A DNA stretch of 64,000 nucleotides from Alphaproteobacteria bacterium 46_93_T64 (GCA_002163135.1 MAAN01000034.1:47394-111393), one strand, 5' to 3'; shown: positions 1 to 10,617, counted from the first letter of the stretch. A program made the numbers and translations. The notes: generated by a model not told the origin, from the sequence alone.

Positions 1-1710
1 TCTATTCCTGGCGGTCTTGCAATCGCAGTTGTTTTGGTGGGTACATTGCTTGCAGCCTCCACTGGTGTGGTTGGTGCAACGGTTGTAACGATGGGCCTTA
101 TCGCCCTTCCGACAATGTTAAAGCACGGTTATTCTAAATCCCTTTCGACAGGTATTATTGCGACATCCGGTACACTTGGCCAAATCATTCCGCCTTCTAT
201 AGTGATCGTTCTGCTCGGTTCAATCGTTGGTGATATGTACGCTATCGGCCAAGAAAACCGCGCTGATGCACTTGGTATAACAGTCTTGGAAATGTTGGGT
301 GAGCCAGCAGTTCTATCTACAGGCACCTTGTTTAAAGCAGCCTTTATACCAGGTATTTTCCTAGCATCGCTCTACGCTCTTTATGCATTGGTTTTCGCTT
401 ATTTTAATCGTGATCAGGCGCCTCCAGTTCATTTGGGTGAGCCAGATTCATACAATCTGATATCTTACTATAATAACAACCCATGGCTACTCCTTGGCGC
501 TATGTTTGGACCTTTGGTCGCCATGGTTATGCTATGGATTGGACTAGCAGCTGCTGACCTCACTGGCAGCACAACAATAGATGACGTTACAACGTACGGA
601 CCGTTGTCTGGCGGTGTGGTCGCTATGTTGGTTCTAACTGGCTTTATGCTGACATTGGCTATGGCTTTACGCCCTGGGTATGATCCTAAACCAATTTTGA
701 TCGGGCTTGTCGGTGTCGTCGCAGTTTTCATTGCCGATTGGTTCTTTGTACCAGGTGATGCAAGCGGCGGGTTAAAGACTGTATTTTACATCATACCTGG
801 CGCAATGATTGTCTATGGTCTGAAACATGCCTCTGTCCGATTGACTGAAATCGAAGCCATTCGAGTGGTATCTCCCCCAGTTATTTTGATTGTAGCTGTT
901 CTTGGATCCATTCTTGGTGGTATCACTAATCCAACAGCCGCTGCTGGCTTGGGCGCTGCTGGTGCAATTATGTTGGCTGCCAACAGAAAATTGCAGGACA
1001 ACAAACAATCTTCAAAAATCATTATCTGGGCTGCCTTAGCAATTATTGTTCTCTTGTTAATGCGAGGTAACTTTGACCTCCGCTTGGGGTTGGATAACAT
1101 CAATTTCGACGACAAGATGGGAATTTTTACTGCTGTAATTTCTTACCATCTTGCTTTATTCGGATTGATTTATTCGAGCTGGATTTTGATCCGCGATAAA
1201 ATTATGGCAGGTATTTTGAATGAAACCACCAAGGTTACGTCTATGGTGTTCGTCATTCTTATTGCCTCCCTCTTTTTGAGCCTGACGATCAGATCATTTG
1301 GCGGTGAACATTACATTCAGGAATTCCTGCAATCATTTGAAGACCCACGAACATTGTTGATTGTGGTGATGATTGTCTTGTTCTTCTTGGGCTTTGTTCT
1401 TGATTTCATTGAGATCATTTTCATTGTTATCCCGATTGTGGGACCCGTAATCTACGCGGCGGATCCAGCCCTCATGCATCCGGCATGGATCACGATCCTG
1501 ATTGCTGTAAATCTACAGACATCGTTCATTACGCCTCCTTTTGGATTTGCGTTGTTCTATCTTCGCGGTGTTGCACCGCCGGATGTAACAACCATGGATA
1601 TCTATAAAGGTGTTATTCCGTTCGTGATTATTCAGGTAATCGGTCTGTTGCTACTTTGGTTCTTCCCAGCAATTACGACTTTCCTACCGGAGCTTTTACC
1701 GGCGAATTGA
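1..1710 (+). CDS. TRAP transporter large permease (DctM-like), 5' end missing
   Basis: The reading frame is open from the first base, so the start lies upstream of the window; 569 residues are visible. This is the large membrane subunit of a tripartite ATP-independent periplasmic (TRAP) transporter, which imports organic acids or similar solutes using an ion gradient and a periplasmic binding protein. The visible part holds many hydrophobic helices and the DctM signatures around SGTLGQIIPPS and, near the C-terminus, the FITPPFGFALFY stretch. The core family is about 425 residues; this one has a long extra hydrophobic block (roughly visible residues 130-330) between the two conserved halves, as in the larger mannitol/chloroaromatic-type branch (COG4664). 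The small permease and binding protein should lie upstream. Substrate cannot be told. Confidence 0.9.
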   Translation, partial: SIPGGLAIAVVLVGTLLAASTGVVGATVVTMGLIALPTMLKHGYSKSLSTGIIATSGTLGQIIPPSIVIVLLGSIVGDMYAIGQENRADALGITVLEMLGEPAVLSTGTLFKAAFIPGIFLASLYALYALVFAYFNRDQAPPVHLGEPDSYNLISYYNNNPWLLLGAMFGPLVAMVMLWIGLAAADLTGSTTIDDVTTYGPLSGGVVAMLVLTGFMLTLAMALRPGYDPKPILIGLVGVVAVFIADWFFVPGDASGGLKTVFYIIPGAMIVYGLKHASVRLTEIEAIRVVSPPVILIVAVLGSILGGITNPTAAAGLGAAGAIMLAANRKLQDNKQSSKIIIWAALAIIVLLLMRGNFDLRLGLDNINFDDKMGIFTAVISYHLALFGLIYSSWILIRDKIMAGILNETTKVTSMVFVILIASLFLSLTIRSFGGEHYIQEFLQSFEDPRTLLIVVMIVLFFLGFVLDFIEIIFIVIPIVGPVIYAADPALMHPAWITILIAVNLQTSFITPPFGFALFYLRGVAPPDVTTMDIYKGVIPFVIIQVIGLLLLWFFPAITTFLPELLPAN

Positions 1711-1730
1711 CGAACCCATATACGACAAGA

Positions 1731-1763
1731 AAAAAGCCGCTGGTAATTCCAGCGGCTTTTTTT
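1731..1763. terminator. bidirectional intrinsic terminator
   Basis: A 13-bp perfect stem (AAAAAGCCGCTGG / CCAGCGGCTTTTT) with a five-base loop lies between two convergent genes, the TRAP permease and the acyl-CoA ligase. It is flanked by A and T runs on both sides, so it can end transcription in both directions. Confidence 0.9.
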
Positions 1764-1785
1764 GTTATTCGGTAAGTTTAAAATA

Positions 1786-3408
1786 TTAGGAAACAAGTGC
1801 TCTTTGCTTCTTCTTCAATTTTCTAAAATCATAGATACCGAGCGCTTCCGTTGGATTGACATCGGCTCCAAAAATCTGAGCTTTTTGGATTTTCTGCGTA
1901 CTGGTTGTCGGAAGGCTATCCATAAACAATACCCATCCTGGTGGTTTGAAATACGCAAGTTTCGCAAAAGCAAACTCAAAGAGTTCCTCAGCAAGTTCGT
2001 GGGTATTCTCATACCCTTCCATCAAAACGATGCATGCCATGACTTCTTCTTCACGAAGGGCGTCGGGTGCTGCGATGACAGCGATCTGTGCAATGGCATC
2101 ATGTGCCTGCATTGCAGCTTCAACTTCCGCTGCCGCTATGTTTTCGCCGGAACGCCTAATAATATTCTTTTTACGGTCGACAAAATACAGCATCCCCGTT
2201 TCATCTTGAACAACCGTATCCCCGGTATGAAACCATCCACCGTCCCAGGCTTCCTCTGTTGCGTCTTCATTATTTAGATATCCAGCGAAGAAGCCTTTAC
2301 GCGGATTATCTCCTGCTGCGCGCACAAGCAGTTCTCCCTGCTTGCCTCTTGGCAGTTCGTTACCTTCTTCATCCCCGATTTTCGCTTCGAAATCACCATA
2401 GGGTCTCCCGAAGGCACGTGTATCAATCTGGCGGGGTTCAGAGTTTACATTAAAGATACGGCCTGTTTCCGTCATCCCCCACACTTCATATAGCGGAAAC
2501 CCATAACGATCTTCAAAGACCCCGTGTAAATCTGGATCAACGCCGCCGCCAATACCAAACCGTACGGAATGCGACCTTTCCAATTCATTGTCAGGTTGAT
2601 TTAACAACATAGGGGGAACGACCCCCAGATAATGAATGATTGTAGCTTTGGTTTCGTTGATATCCTGCCACCAACCTGAGGGATGGAAGCGATCGGGAAT
2701 GATCAAACATCCACCGCTCACAAGCATACAACCAAGGGAGATCACTGCTGCGTTTATATGATACAACGGCAATGGATTATATAGGCGTTCTTTGCCTGGT
2801 CGGATCTCGATTAACCCGCTCATATCCGCATACCAGTTCGCTGCGGTCAAATGGTAATCATTATTGAGAATACACCCCTTGGGGCGACCTGTGGTTCCTG
2901 ATGTATAGAGCAGGCTAGCTTCTGTCATCAGGCAAGGCTTTCCAGAAACAGAGGCTCTTTCAGGTGACGGTAAATTGTCGAAAAAATCACGATCTGTTAC
3001 GACACGCAATGGTCTCTCGCGTGCTTCCGCAACAGCTTTAATTTCTTCAACTCGGCTTTCAAGTGTCACTACAAGGTCTGCATCAGAATGGCTCATCTGA
3101 TATAACATCTCGTCATGGCGATAATCCGGGTTTATCGGAACACAAGACACCCCAAGAGCATTCAATGCAATAAGATGGCTCACATACTCCGGGCGGTTTT
3201 CAAGTAAAAACCCAACCCGCTGTCCATAACCGTATCCAGCCTTTGAATAGGCCTGTTTAATGCGTTCAACCTGTTCTGCAATTTCAGAATAGGTGAATTC
3301 CCGTCCATCAGGATAGTAATCCCGTTTTTTAAGAGATGGCACACATAAAAATGCATTATTGGGGTATATTTCGGCCGACTTTTGGAAGGCCTCATATAGT
3401 GTATCCAT
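1786..3408 (-). CDS. AMP-forming acyl-CoA synthetase/ligase (CaiC-like)
   Basis: 540 residues, a full-length member of the ANL adenylating superfamily that activates a carboxylic acid with ATP and then forms its CoA thioester. Visible motifs: the P-loop YTSGTTGRPKG at 168-178, WGMTETG at 310-316, GWFHTGD at 391-397, the hinge/DRKKN region near 411-415 and the C-terminal lysine in TSTQKIQK (K506). Closest by look are crotonobetaine/carnitine-type CoA ligases, but the substrate is not readable. The ATG is preceded by AAAGGGCGG. It starts 17 bases after parC ends, so it probably belongs to the recO-parC transcript, a functionally unrelated partner. Confidence 0.88.
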   Translation of the reverse strand: MDTLYEAFQKSAEIYPNNAFLCVPSLKKRDYYPDGREFTYSEIAEQVERIKQAYSKAGYGYGQRVGFLLENRPEYVSHLIALNALGVSCVPINPDYRHDEMLYQMSHSDADLVVTLESRVEEIKAVAEARERPLRVVTDRDFFDNLPSPERASVSGKPCLMTEASLLYTSGTTGRPKGCILNNDYHLTAANWYADMSGLIEIRPGKERLYNPLPLYHINAAVISLGCMLVSGGCLIIPDRFHPSGWWQDINETKATIIHYLGVVPPMLLNQPDNELERSHSVRFGIGGGVDPDLHGVFEDRYGFPLYEVWGMTETGRIFNVNSEPRQIDTRAFGRPYGDFEAKIGDEEGNELPRGKQGELLVRAAGDNPRKGFFAGYLNNEDATEEAWDGGWFHTGDTVVQDETGMLYFVDRKKNIIRRSGENIAAAEVEAAMQAHDAIAQIAVIAAPDALREEEVMACIVLMEGYENTHELAEELFEFAFAKLAYFKPPGWVLFMDSLPTTSTQKIQKAQIFGADVNPTEALGIYDFRKLKKKQRALVS

Positions 3409-3425
3409 AACCGCCCTTTATTTTT

Positions 3426-5696
3426 TTATTTAAACTTATTATTCCGGCTAAATCCGCGTGGGGCCAGACGCCCTGAGTTACCTCGGCGTGTATACCAGCC
3501 TGTAAGATCCGGTTCGGTTCTGGTACGTTCCCCTGATTTCCACGAAAGCCCGTCTTCCCGGTTAAAAGTTTTGATATCTGATAATCCACCGTCTTTAAAG
3601 CGTTGTAGTGTTACGCCACGGCCCCGTGTCATTTCAGACACTTCATCCAGTGCAAAGCAGTTAAGTTTGCGGTTGTTACCAACCACAGCCACGGAATCGC
3701 CGTTCAATTCCTCACAGAACGCCGCTTCGGCATCGCCTGACACATTCAGTGTCTGCTTACCGTTTCTTGTTTGTGCAATAATTCCGTTCTCATCGACGAT
3801 GAACCCACGACCATCCGACGATGCGATGAGCAACTTACGGCCTGGCTTGTGAACAAATAACGAAACGATATCTTGATCATTCCCTAGATCTATCATCAAG
3901 CGGATAGGCTCGCCGTGTCCCCGGCCCCGTGGAATTTTATCGCAGCCAATCGTATAAAAACGGCCGTTTGTGCCGAATAGGACCAACTTGTCCGTTGTCT
4001 CTGCCGTGATCCAGAAGCTTGCTTTATCACCGTCTTTGTATTTCTCTTCGCCTGTCTCGACTACGTGGCCCTTAATGGCACGAACCCAGCCTTTATCAGA
4101 ACAGATAACAGTGATCGGCTCTTTCTCAATCATGGCTTCCAATGGAATATCAGGAAGCTCTTTCGCTTCTCCGATCGTCGTCCGCCGATTGGAGACATCA
4201 GGAACGCCTTTCAAGATCTTTTTCAGATCTTTTAATTCAGAGGTGATAGAGGCTTTCTGTAAATCTTCACTTGCCAGTAAAGCTTCCAAACCTGTCTTTT
4301 CTTCTGTCAATTTTGTATGTTCTGTCCGAAGTTCCATTTCCTCCAATTTCCGGAGGGATCTCAGACGCATATTTAAGACTGCTTCAGCTTGAACATCCGT
4401 AAGCTTGAAGGTCTCCCTTAGTTGCTGTTTAGGATGATCTTCTTCTCGAATAATCCGGATCACTTCGTCCAGATTTAGGAATACAATCAGATACCCTTCC
4501 AACACTTCAAGGCGATGTGCAATTTTCTCAAGCCGGTAACGAGAGCGCCGCCTTAAAACTATAAACCGGTGTTTAAGGAACTCCTCAAGAACTTCCTGAA
4601 TTCCCATAACCCGAGGGGTTTGGCTTGCATCCAGAACATTCATGTTGAGCGAGAAACGGTTTTCAAGATCTGTAAATCGGAACAGTCCCTGCATCAACAT
4701 TTCGGCATCAACATTCTTGCTTTTGGGCTCCAACACCAGACGAATATCTTCCGCCGACTCGTCCCTAACATCATGAAGCAACGGAAATTTCTTCGATTGG
4801 ATAAGCTCTGCTATCCGTTCGATCATTTTTCCCTTCTGCACCTGATAGGGAATTTCAGTGACGACAATCTGGTATGTTCCGCGGGGACCCTGCTCAACCT
4901 CCCAGCGAGCACGTTGGCGAAAGCCACCACGCCCAGTTAAATAGGCCTCGCGAATGCTCTCGGGTTTTTCGACCAATTCGCCGCCAGTTGGGAAATCGGG
5001 TCCCGGGATAAACTCAAGTAGCTTATCAATACGGGATTTTGGATTTTCAGCCAATGCCGCAAGCTTTTCCTTATCCTCTGTATAGTATTTCACTAAATAA
5101 AGGAGCGCGTTACAAAGCTCGGTTGCATTGTGAGGTGGAATGGATGTTGCCATACCAACCGCAATGCCTGTAGATCCATTTGCAAGTAGATTTGGAAAAG
5201 CCGCAGGAAGCACGATCGGCTCGTCTTCTTCGCCATCATAGGTCGCCCTAAAATCTACCGCGTCCTTATCAAGATCTTTGAGAAGTAATTCCGCAAAGAT
5301 GGTCATACGCGATTCAGTATACCGCATGGCCGCCGCATTATCGCCGTCGATGTTGCCGAAGTTACCTTGGCCATCTACGAGGGTATAACGCTGCGCAAAA
5401 TCCTGCGCTAAACGAACCAGCGCGTCATAAACAGATTGATCCCCGTGCGGGTGATATTTACCGATCACGTCGCCGACAACACGAGCACATTTTTTATAGC
5501 CTGACGCGGGGTCAAGCTTCAGCATGCGCATTGCATACAAAAGGCGCCGGTGAACCGGTTTCAACCCATCCCGTACATCTGGTAAGGAACGGGACATAAT
5601 CGTTGACATCGCATAAGCAAGATAGCGCTCGCTTATGGCGTCCTTCAGTGAAGTTGGAAGGACTTCACCGGATTTTATCAAAGACTGATCACTCAT
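3426..5696 (-). CDS. parC: DNA topoisomerase IV subunit A
   Basis: 756 residues. With ParE it forms topoisomerase IV, which decatenates daughter chromosomes. The N-terminal breakage-reunion domain carries the catalytic tyrosine Y126 in [10 protein letters not shown], the HPHGD motif at 82-86 and the GNFGNIDGD stretch just before it; the C-terminal half is the six-bladed beta-pinwheel typical of ParC/GyrA. It is ParC rather than GyrA by its [10 protein letters not shown] region, the form usual in alphaproteobacterial ParC, and by its place next to recO. In the quinolone-determining region the positions of E. coli Ser80 and Glu84 are Gln87 and Asp91. The gap to recO upstream is 76 bases, which suits co-transcription. 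Confidence 0.95.
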   Translation of the reverse strand: MSDQSLIKSGEVLPTSLKDAISERYLAYAMSTIMSRSLPDVRDGLKPVHRRLLYAMRMLKLDPASGYKKCARVVGDVIGKYHPHGDQSVYDALVRLAQDFAQRYTLVDGQGNFGNIDGDNAAAMRYTESRMTIFAELLLKDLDKDAVDFRATYDGEEDEPIVLPAAFPNLLANGSTGIAVGMATSIPPHNATELCNALLYLVKYYTEDKEKLAALAENPKSRIDKLLEFIPGPDFPTGGELVEKPESIREAYLTGRGGFRQRARWEVEQGPRGTYQIVVTEIPYQVQKGKMIERIAELIQSKKFPLLHDVRDESAEDIRLVLEPKSKNVDAEMLMQGLFRFTDLENRFSLNMNVLDASQTPRVMGIQEVLEEFLKHRFIVLRRRSRYRLEKIAHRLEVLEGYLIVFLNLDEVIRIIREEDHPKQQLRETFKLTDVQAEAVLNMRLRSLRKLEEMELRTEHTKLTEEKTGLEALLASEDLQKASITSELKDLKKILKGVPDVSNRRTTIGEAKELPDIPLEAMIEKEPITVICSDKGWVRAIKGHVVETGEEKYKDGDKASFWITAETTDKLVLFGTNGRFYTIGCDKIPRGRGHGEPIRLMIDLGNDQDIVSLFVHKPGRKLLIASSDGRGFIVDENGIIAQTRNGKQTLNVSGDAEAAFCEELNGDSVAVVGNNRKLNCFALDEVSEMTRGRGVTLQRFKDGGLSDIKTFNREDGLSWKSGERTRTEPDLTGWYTRRGNSGRLAPRGFSRNNKFK

Positions 5697-5772
5697 AATC
5701 TCTGTATATCATCAGAACGCGCCCTCGGCACAAAAAAAACCGTTCAAGCACTGAAAAAATCTAATGTAGGAG

Positions 5773-6525
5773 CTACTCAGTTGTTTGGAAACGTTGTTCC
5801 AATGAAAATACAAAGCGTTCCCGTGCTGGTAGTGCCTCATTTCCATAGTGCGGCAGCAAGTTTTTATGGATAAAATAACCAGTTAGATGAAGGCCATCGA
5901 GAATTTGTTGAGGCATCATCCGATCAACACTGCGGCCAGTTTCAGGCACAAGAAATTCCGGTAACCCAAGTAAACGGTCATGATAGGGAAATCCTGCAGC
6001 AGCGCAAACGGCTCGCCCTGATTTTGGGGACACATATACGAGATCTTCACGTATTCCTGTGGAAGCACATTCACTTAAGTCAAGCCCATACCCCATTTCG
6101 GTAAGGAGACCAAGTTCCCACCTGACAAAAAGTGGTCCCCAATGTTCTATGCCTCCTGAAAGGTTTTTAATTAAAAGCAAACTTGCTTCAAACAAACTCG
6201 TGTGAGTTTCACGTTCAGGAAGAACCTTTTCAAGAAGAGATAATGCCGCCGATGCCGCGGCAAGTTTTAACGGCTGATCGAAGAGCAAAGCGCCCGCGGA
6301 ATTATTAGCTTCTACCGCATAGTTGCCGAGTTGCTCACTCAATCGTCCTTGCCATCTTAGTCCTACAAGATTACCGGACTGTAAAATCCCTCGGAGCCTT
6401 TTCCCGGTTCCCCCGCGTACGAGACCAGCGTGCCGTCCATGCTCCCGCGTGAGAGCCTGCAAGATAACACTATTTTCGCCATATTTTTTGGCTGACAATA
6501 TCAAGCCATCATCGATCCAATGCAT
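5773..6525 (-). CDS. recO: DNA repair protein RecO
   Basis: 250 residues, normal for RecO, which helps load RecA onto SSB-coated single strands in the RecFOR recombination pathway. The N-terminus is the characteristic OB-fold opening (MHWIDDGLILSAKKYGENS, then LTREHGRHAGLVRGG), followed by the helical C-terminal domain. In alphaproteobacteria recO commonly sits between era and parC; here parC follows, but the gene upstream is an unrelated small plus-strand ORF, so the era link is broken. It probably leads a minus-strand operon recO-parC-ligase. Confidence 0.93.
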   Translation of the reverse strand: MHWIDDGLILSAKKYGENSVILQALTREHGRHAGLVRGGTGKRLRGILQSGNLVGLRWQGRLSEQLGNYAVEANNSAGALLFDQPLKLAAASAALSLLEKVLPERETHTSLFEASLLLIKNLSGGIEHWGPLFVRWELGLLTEMGYGLDLSECASTGIREDLVYVSPKSGRAVCAAAGFPYHDRLLGLPEFLVPETGRSVDRMMPQQILDGLHLTGYFIHKNLLPHYGNEALPARERFVFSLEQRFQTTE

Positions 6526-6634
6526 ATTATATGCCTTAACAGACTATGGCTTGTTCTGGCAATGAGATCTCCAAAATATTGATCACAGGAGATGCTATTT
6601 GGACGTCCTTTTCCGGAACTTGAAGGAAATCAGT

Positions 6635-6952
6635 ATGGCGTTAAATGTTGACATCTCAATGATAAATGCGATCGATGGACAGCCCCTCCCCTATGAAGAA
6701 TTGGAAACCGATGGCGTCGTATGGTCAACTCCACCGCCCGATTTCCTCCACCCTTTCCAATATCATCGCTGTCACTGCAGCGGGCCATCCTCCGGCTATG
6801 AGATTGCCATCAAATATGGCGGATTAATTTGCAGGATTGATGTGACCTCTTGGGGAGTGAGTTATCGAAAATCCACACCAACAAATTTCGACCTTGAATT
6901 GGTTTTGTTAAAGAATGAAGCTCCCTACAGAATGGAGCTGATTATGATTTGA
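6635..6952 (+). CDS. hypothetical protein, 105 residues
   Basis: I do not recognise this gene. The product is a small soluble protein with no membrane segment, with a histidine/cysteine patch (YHRCHC) in the middle and an acidic N-terminal third. I chose ATG 6635 because AAGGAA lies about seven bases upstream; an in-frame TTG at 6599 with AGGAG seven bases before it would add 12 residues and cannot be excluded. It is transcribed away from recO and ends before a hairpin shared with the convergent chemoreceptor gene. Confidence 0.6.
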   Translation: MALNVDISMINAIDGQPLPYEELETDGVVWSTPPPDFLHPFQYHRCHCSGPSSGYEIAIKYGGLICRIDVTSWGVSYRKSTPTNFDLELVLLKNEAPYRMELIMI

Positions 6953-6982
6953 TGTAAACGGATTAACCCTGAATCTGGCAAG

Positions 6983-7025
6983 AAAATTGGCCGCCCAATA
7001 ATCAAATTATGGGCGACCATTTTAG
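6983..7025. terminator. terminator-like hairpin between convergent genes
   Basis: Imperfect inverted repeat with arms around TGGCCGCCCA and TGGGCGACCA, flanked by an A run on the left and a T run on the right. It lies between the convergent small ORF and the chemoreceptor gene and could serve both. Confidence 0.7.
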
Positions 7026-7049
7026 TTATTTAGAGATATTTTATATGAC

Positions 7050-8588
7050 TTACGCTCTGATTTTCTTAAGGAATCCGGTCACTTCTGATAACACTTTGTC
7101 CGTATCACTCACCATTTCAATTACCGAATCTAGGACCTGTTGCGATGCATCTGAGGATTGAACAGCAAACTGTTCAATATTTGAAACATCTCCCTTTAAA
7201 TGTACAGTTCCGTCATAAGCATTTCGCGTACTGACTGAGATTTCGTTTGTTGCGACGGATTGCTCTTCAACAGCCGCAGCTACAGAAGCCGTTGTCGAGT
7301 TAATTTCATTAATCGTTGAAAGAATAGCTTCGATTTCACCGGCGGCTTGTTCACTGACTTGTTGAATGCCTGAAATCTGGCTCGTGATATCTTCCGTAGC
7401 TTTCGCAGTCTGTGTCGCTAGATTTTTCACTTCTGACGCAACGACTGCAAAGCCTTTACCCGCTTCACCAGCTCTTGCGGCCTCAATAGTGGCGTTCAGC
7501 GCCAGCAGGTTAGTTTGCTCTGCAATATCACTAATCAAACCCACGACTTCACTAATTTGATGGGCAGCTTCTTTTAACTGCCCCAGCGTTTGTGCTGTCT
7601 GAGTAGCGCGATCAGAGGCAGCCCCTGCGACTTGATTTGATTGATGAACTTGCGATGAGATTTCCTGGATAGAGGAGCTCAACTCGTCGGTTGCTGAACT
7701 AACTGTTTGAACACTAATTGTCATATTTTCAGCGACAGAAGACGTTTGGCTAACCTTTTCTGAGACTTCTCCAGAAATATTTTTCAAGTTCGATGCTAAT
7801 CCTGACATCACATGGGAATTTTGGGCGACCTTTTCCAATAATTTACCGACTTTTTCTTCAAATTCAGTCGCCATCATGTGACGGTCTCTCTGTCTGCGCT
7901 CATTTTTTTGGTCGGCCAAAGAAATTTTCTCTTCGTTCAACCTGTCTGCCTCAGCTTTCAGATCTAAAACATGGGCTTCAGAACGTTGAGCATCCTCAGT
8001 CGCCTGAAGGGCTTTTTGCTTTTCAGTGTCAGCAGATTGGGACGCTTCTTCAGCTTGCTCTACAGCATTCGCTGAACTTTCAAATGAGCTTACAAGCTTG
8101 AAAGTTAGCCAGGTCAAAATCGCAGATTCAAAGACAACGACCACAGCATGAAGCACGACCCTCATAAAATCGGCCCCTTCCGGGAAAACTGCTGCTGGCA
8201 ACACAAAGTTTAAAACCAGATGATGAAGGGCAATTGTTACTGTCGCTACAATAATTGTCCTCCAACAGCAAAGCACCGCGATAATCGCGAGAGAGGCAAA
8301 GAAATACATGTGAATGTCAATTTGCCAAGGATGGCCGGAAAAAACGTAAACGAGCAGACCGACTTGAACAACATATGTAATCGCACAGGCATATCTGTAG
8401 GCTAGCGCTGCACCATCCTTCATATATAAACCGGTCGTAATCGCAGCAAAAACGACCGCCCCAATTGTCGCGGTAAGCCAATCGCCACCAACATAAAATG
8501 CAGAGAATGCAATGAGTGGAACATGTCCCCAAAGAAGAAATAGCAATTTTCTGGAAACTGATTGTCTGAGTTCATAAAGAGCGTTCAT
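7050..8588 (-). CDS. methyl-accepting chemotaxis protein with six membrane segments
   Basis: 512 residues. The C-terminal half is a standard signalling domain with the hairpin-tip motif around [19 protein letters not shown], which couples receptors to CheA/CheW. The N-terminal 170 residues form about six transmembrane helices with almost no periplasmic loop and no visible HAMP domain, so sensing must occur within or near the membrane. Histidines H86, H93, H122, H123 and H147 sit in or beside these helices, which could suit a haem or redox ligand (inference only). A coiled coil links the two halves. No CheR-tethering pentapeptide is seen at the C-terminus. It follows a small membrane protein gene by three bases. 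Confidence 0.9.
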   Translation of the reverse strand: MNALYELRQSVSRKLLFLLWGHVPLIAFSAFYVGGDWLTATIGAVVFAAITTGLYMKDGAALAYRYACAITYVVQVGLLVYVFSGHPWQIDIHMYFFASLAIIAVLCCWRTIIVATVTIALHHLVLNFVLPAAVFPEGADFMRVVLHAVVVVFESAILTWLTFKLVSSFESSANAVEQAEEASQSADTEKQKALQATEDAQRSEAHVLDLKAEADRLNEEKISLADQKNERRQRDRHMMATEFEEKVGKLLEKVAQNSHVMSGLASNLKNISGEVSEKVSQTSSVAENMTISVQTVSSATDELSSSIQEISSQVHQSNQVAGAASDRATQTAQTLGQLKEAAHQISEVVGLISDIAEQTNLLALNATIEAARAGEAGKGFAVVASEVKNLATQTAKATEDITSQISGIQQVSEQAAGEIEAILSTINEINSTTASVAAAVEEQSVATNEISVSTRNAYDGTVHLKGDVSNIEQFAVQSSDASQQVLDSVIEMVSDTDKVLSEVTGFLKKIRA

Positions 8589-8591
8589 TAG

Positions 8592-8951
8592 TTACACCTT
8601 CTTATTCGATTTTCGGGTGAAAAACGCACACCCCCCATTTGCATATGCATCAATAATGAAAATTGCACCGGCTTCTTTTAACATCTCTAATTCTGCGTCC
8701 GCTGAAGGCCTGAGTATAACAATGGAGTCAGAAAATCCCGTTCTCACGAGCTTAAAGGGAAGTGTTGAGATTACGTTTGCAATTTCTGTCAATGTCATCG
8801 TCGGAGAAAACACCGCGGCAACATCGTCCCCCGATTTACTTGGCTTTAAAGTCAGAAAAGCTAAGAAGAGGAAACCTGCCAGCAACATACTTCCAGCTAC
8901 AAACAGAGCGCCAATATCGGTATTTGATGCGGGAAATTCGGTATTATCCAT
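8592..8951 (-). CDS. small single-pass membrane protein
   Basis: 119 residues with one hydrophobic segment at about 15-35 (ALFVAGSMLLAGFLFLAFLTL) and a cytoplasmic-looking domain after it. Not recognised. It ends three bases before the chemoreceptor start, so the two are surely co-transcribed and probably functionally tied, for instance as an accessory of the receptor (inference). Confidence 0.65.
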   Translation of the reverse strand: MDNTEFPASNTDIGALFVAGSMLLAGFLFLAFLTLKPSKSGDDVAAVFSPTMTLTEIANVISTLPFKLVRTGFSDSIVILRPSADAELEMLKEAGAIFIIDAYANGGCAFFTRKSNKKV

Positions 8952-9052
8952 TCAGTGCCCAAGTTCATAAAATTATAGTAAACAAAATATCTACCAACTG
9001 TTTAATTTGGGTTAAAATTTATTTACGTCAGCGAAAAGGCAAATTATCGCAC

Positions 9053-9066
9053 GTGATCGAAATCAA
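9053..9066. promoter_or_regulatory. near-consensus FNR/FixK-type box
   Basis: GTGATCGAAATCAA differs by one base from the TTGAT-N4-ATCAA consensus of FNR/FixK/CRP-family regulators. It lies about 100 bases upstream of the small membrane protein-chemoreceptor operon. One mismatch in a short motif makes this tentative. Confidence 0.35.
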
Positions 9067-9107
9067 TAGGGCAAACGTAATTTCAGGCATTTACGGCAAC
9101 ACAGCAA

Positions 9108-9145
9108 TAAAAAAGGGCGGAGAAAAATCTCCACCCTTTTTCTTT
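9108..9145 (-). terminator. intrinsic terminator of gatCAB
   Basis: Read on the minus strand, GGGTGGAGA pairs with TCTCCGCCC (one G-U pair) across a T-rich loop and is followed by a run of T. It lies 17 bases beyond the gatB stop codon. Confidence 0.85.
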
Positions 9146-9161
9146 ACCTTATCGAGGGAAG

Positions 9162-10616
9162 CTATCCATCAAGTTTCGGTTTAAGCAGCTTGTTCACAAC
9201 GCCAGGATTTGCTTTACCGCCGGTATTTTTCATTACCTGCCCCATGAAGAACCCTAGCAGCTTATCCTTACCGCCGCGATATTCAGCGAGTTTGTCAGGA
9301 TTTGCAGCGATAACATCATCGATCGCCGCTTCAATAGCACCCGTATCAGAGACTTGCTTCAAGCCCTTTTCTTCAACGATATTGCTAGCAGACTTGCCAG
9401 TGTCGAACATTTCTTCGAACACTTCCTTGGCAATACGATTAGATATCGTACCATCCTTGATCAGATCAATTACTTCACCTAACGCATCCGCAGATACTGG
9501 AGAAGTCGCGATGGTTTTGCCTGTCCGTTTCAGGTTTCCAAAGAACTCGCCCGTGACCCAATTCACAGATAATTTGGCGTCGCGGCCTTTCGCTACGTCT
9601 TCAAAGAAATCAGCGACCTCTTTTTCAGCAACAAGCACGCCCGCATCATAAGCACTGATGCCAAGCGTATTCATGAAGCGATCTTTCTTCTCGTCAGGCA
9701 GTTCTGGTAAATCAGCTTTGATTTTTGCAACAAAAGCGTCATCGAACTGAAGCGGCAGCAGATCCGGATCCGGGAAGTAGCGGTAATCGTGCGCTTCTTC
9801 TTTTGACCGCATAGAACGAGTTTCCCCTTTCACGCTGTCATACAGGCGGGTTTCCTGATCAATCTTACCGCCCTCTTCTAGAATATCCACCTGACGATTG
9901 GCTTCATAGACAATCGCTTGCTGGATGAAACGTACAGAGTTGAGGTTCTTCATTTCGCAGCGTGTTCCGAGGTCATCACCCGGACGTCGAACAGAAACGT
10001 TGACGTCTGCGCGCATGGAACCTTCATCCATGTTGCCGTCGCATGTTCCCAGATATCTAAGGATGCTACGAAGCTTCTTCACATATGCAGCAGCCTCCTC
10101 AGGCGAGCGCATGTCAGGTTCTGACACGATCTCCATCAGCGCAACACCAGATCGGTTAAGATCGACAAGTGTCATGCTTGGATGCTGATCATGAATACTT
10201 TTACCAGCATCCTGTTCCAAATGAAGTCGAGTAATCCCGATTTCACGGGTCACACCATCTTTAAGATCGATGGTCAGAATGCCTTCACCGACAATCGGCT
10301 GCAAAAACTGACTGATCTGATAACCCTGCGGCAAGTCAGCGTAAAAATAGTTCTTTCGGTCGAAAACGGAGAAATTGTTGATCTTGGCTTTCAGCCCTAG
10401 ACCAGTTTTCACCGCTTGTTCGACAGCAGCCGTATTGATAACAGGCAGCATGCCGGGCATAGCCGCATCGACAAATGACACTTGCGTGTTTTGTTCTGCG
10501 CCATATTCCGTTGCAGATCCTGAAAACAGCTTCGCGTTGGAACTTACTTGCGCATGGACTTCCAGACCAATAACAACTTCCCAGTCACCCGTAACGCCTT
10601 GAATAATCATACCCAT
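9162..10616 (-). CDS. gatB: Asp-tRNA(Asn)/Glu-tRNA(Gln) amidotransferase subunit B
   Basis: 484 residues. GatB is the kinase and tRNA-binding subunit that activates Glu or Asp on misacylated tRNA and receives ammonia from GatA. Visible are the opening [12 protein letters not shown], the [19 protein letters not shown] region, the [12 protein letters not shown] stretch and the C-terminal YqeY-like tail domain ([13 protein letters not shown]). The open frame extends 60 bases further, into gatA, but I chose ATG 10616 because GGAGGGG lies seven bases upstream and it follows the gatA stop by one base. Confidence 0.96.
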   Translation of the reverse strand: MGMIIQGVTGDWEVVIGLEVHAQVSSNAKLFSGSATEYGAEQNTQVSFVDAAMPGMLPVINTAAVEQAVKTGLGLKAKINNFSVFDRKNYFYADLPQGYQISQFLQPIVGEGILTIDLKDGVTREIGITRLHLEQDAGKSIHDQHPSMTLVDLNRSGVALMEIVSEPDMRSPEEAAAYVKKLRSILRYLGTCDGNMDEGSMRADVNVSVRRPGDDLGTRCEMKNLNSVRFIQQAIVYEANRQVDILEEGGKIDQETRLYDSVKGETRSMRSKEEAHDYRYFPDPDLLPLQFDDAFVAKIKADLPELPDEKKDRFMNTLGISAYDAGVLVAEKEVADFFEDVAKGRDAKLSVNWVTGEFFGNLKRTGKTIATSPVSADALGEVIDLIKDGTISNRIAKEVFEEMFDTGKSASNIVEEKGLKQVSDTGAIEAAIDDVIAANPDKLAEYRGGKDKLLGFFMGQVMKNTGGKANPGVVNKLLKPKLDG

Positions 10617-10617
10617 A

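Noticed and set aside
1762..2277. 171-codon plus-strand open frame opposite the acyl-CoA ligase
   Set aside because: It lies wholly inside a clear ANL-family gene, has no recognisable domain and overlaps the terminator.
8762..9184. 140-codon plus-strand open frame running into the gatB terminator
   Set aside because: It overlaps the small membrane protein gene and the gatCAB terminator and has no ribosome binding site or family signature.
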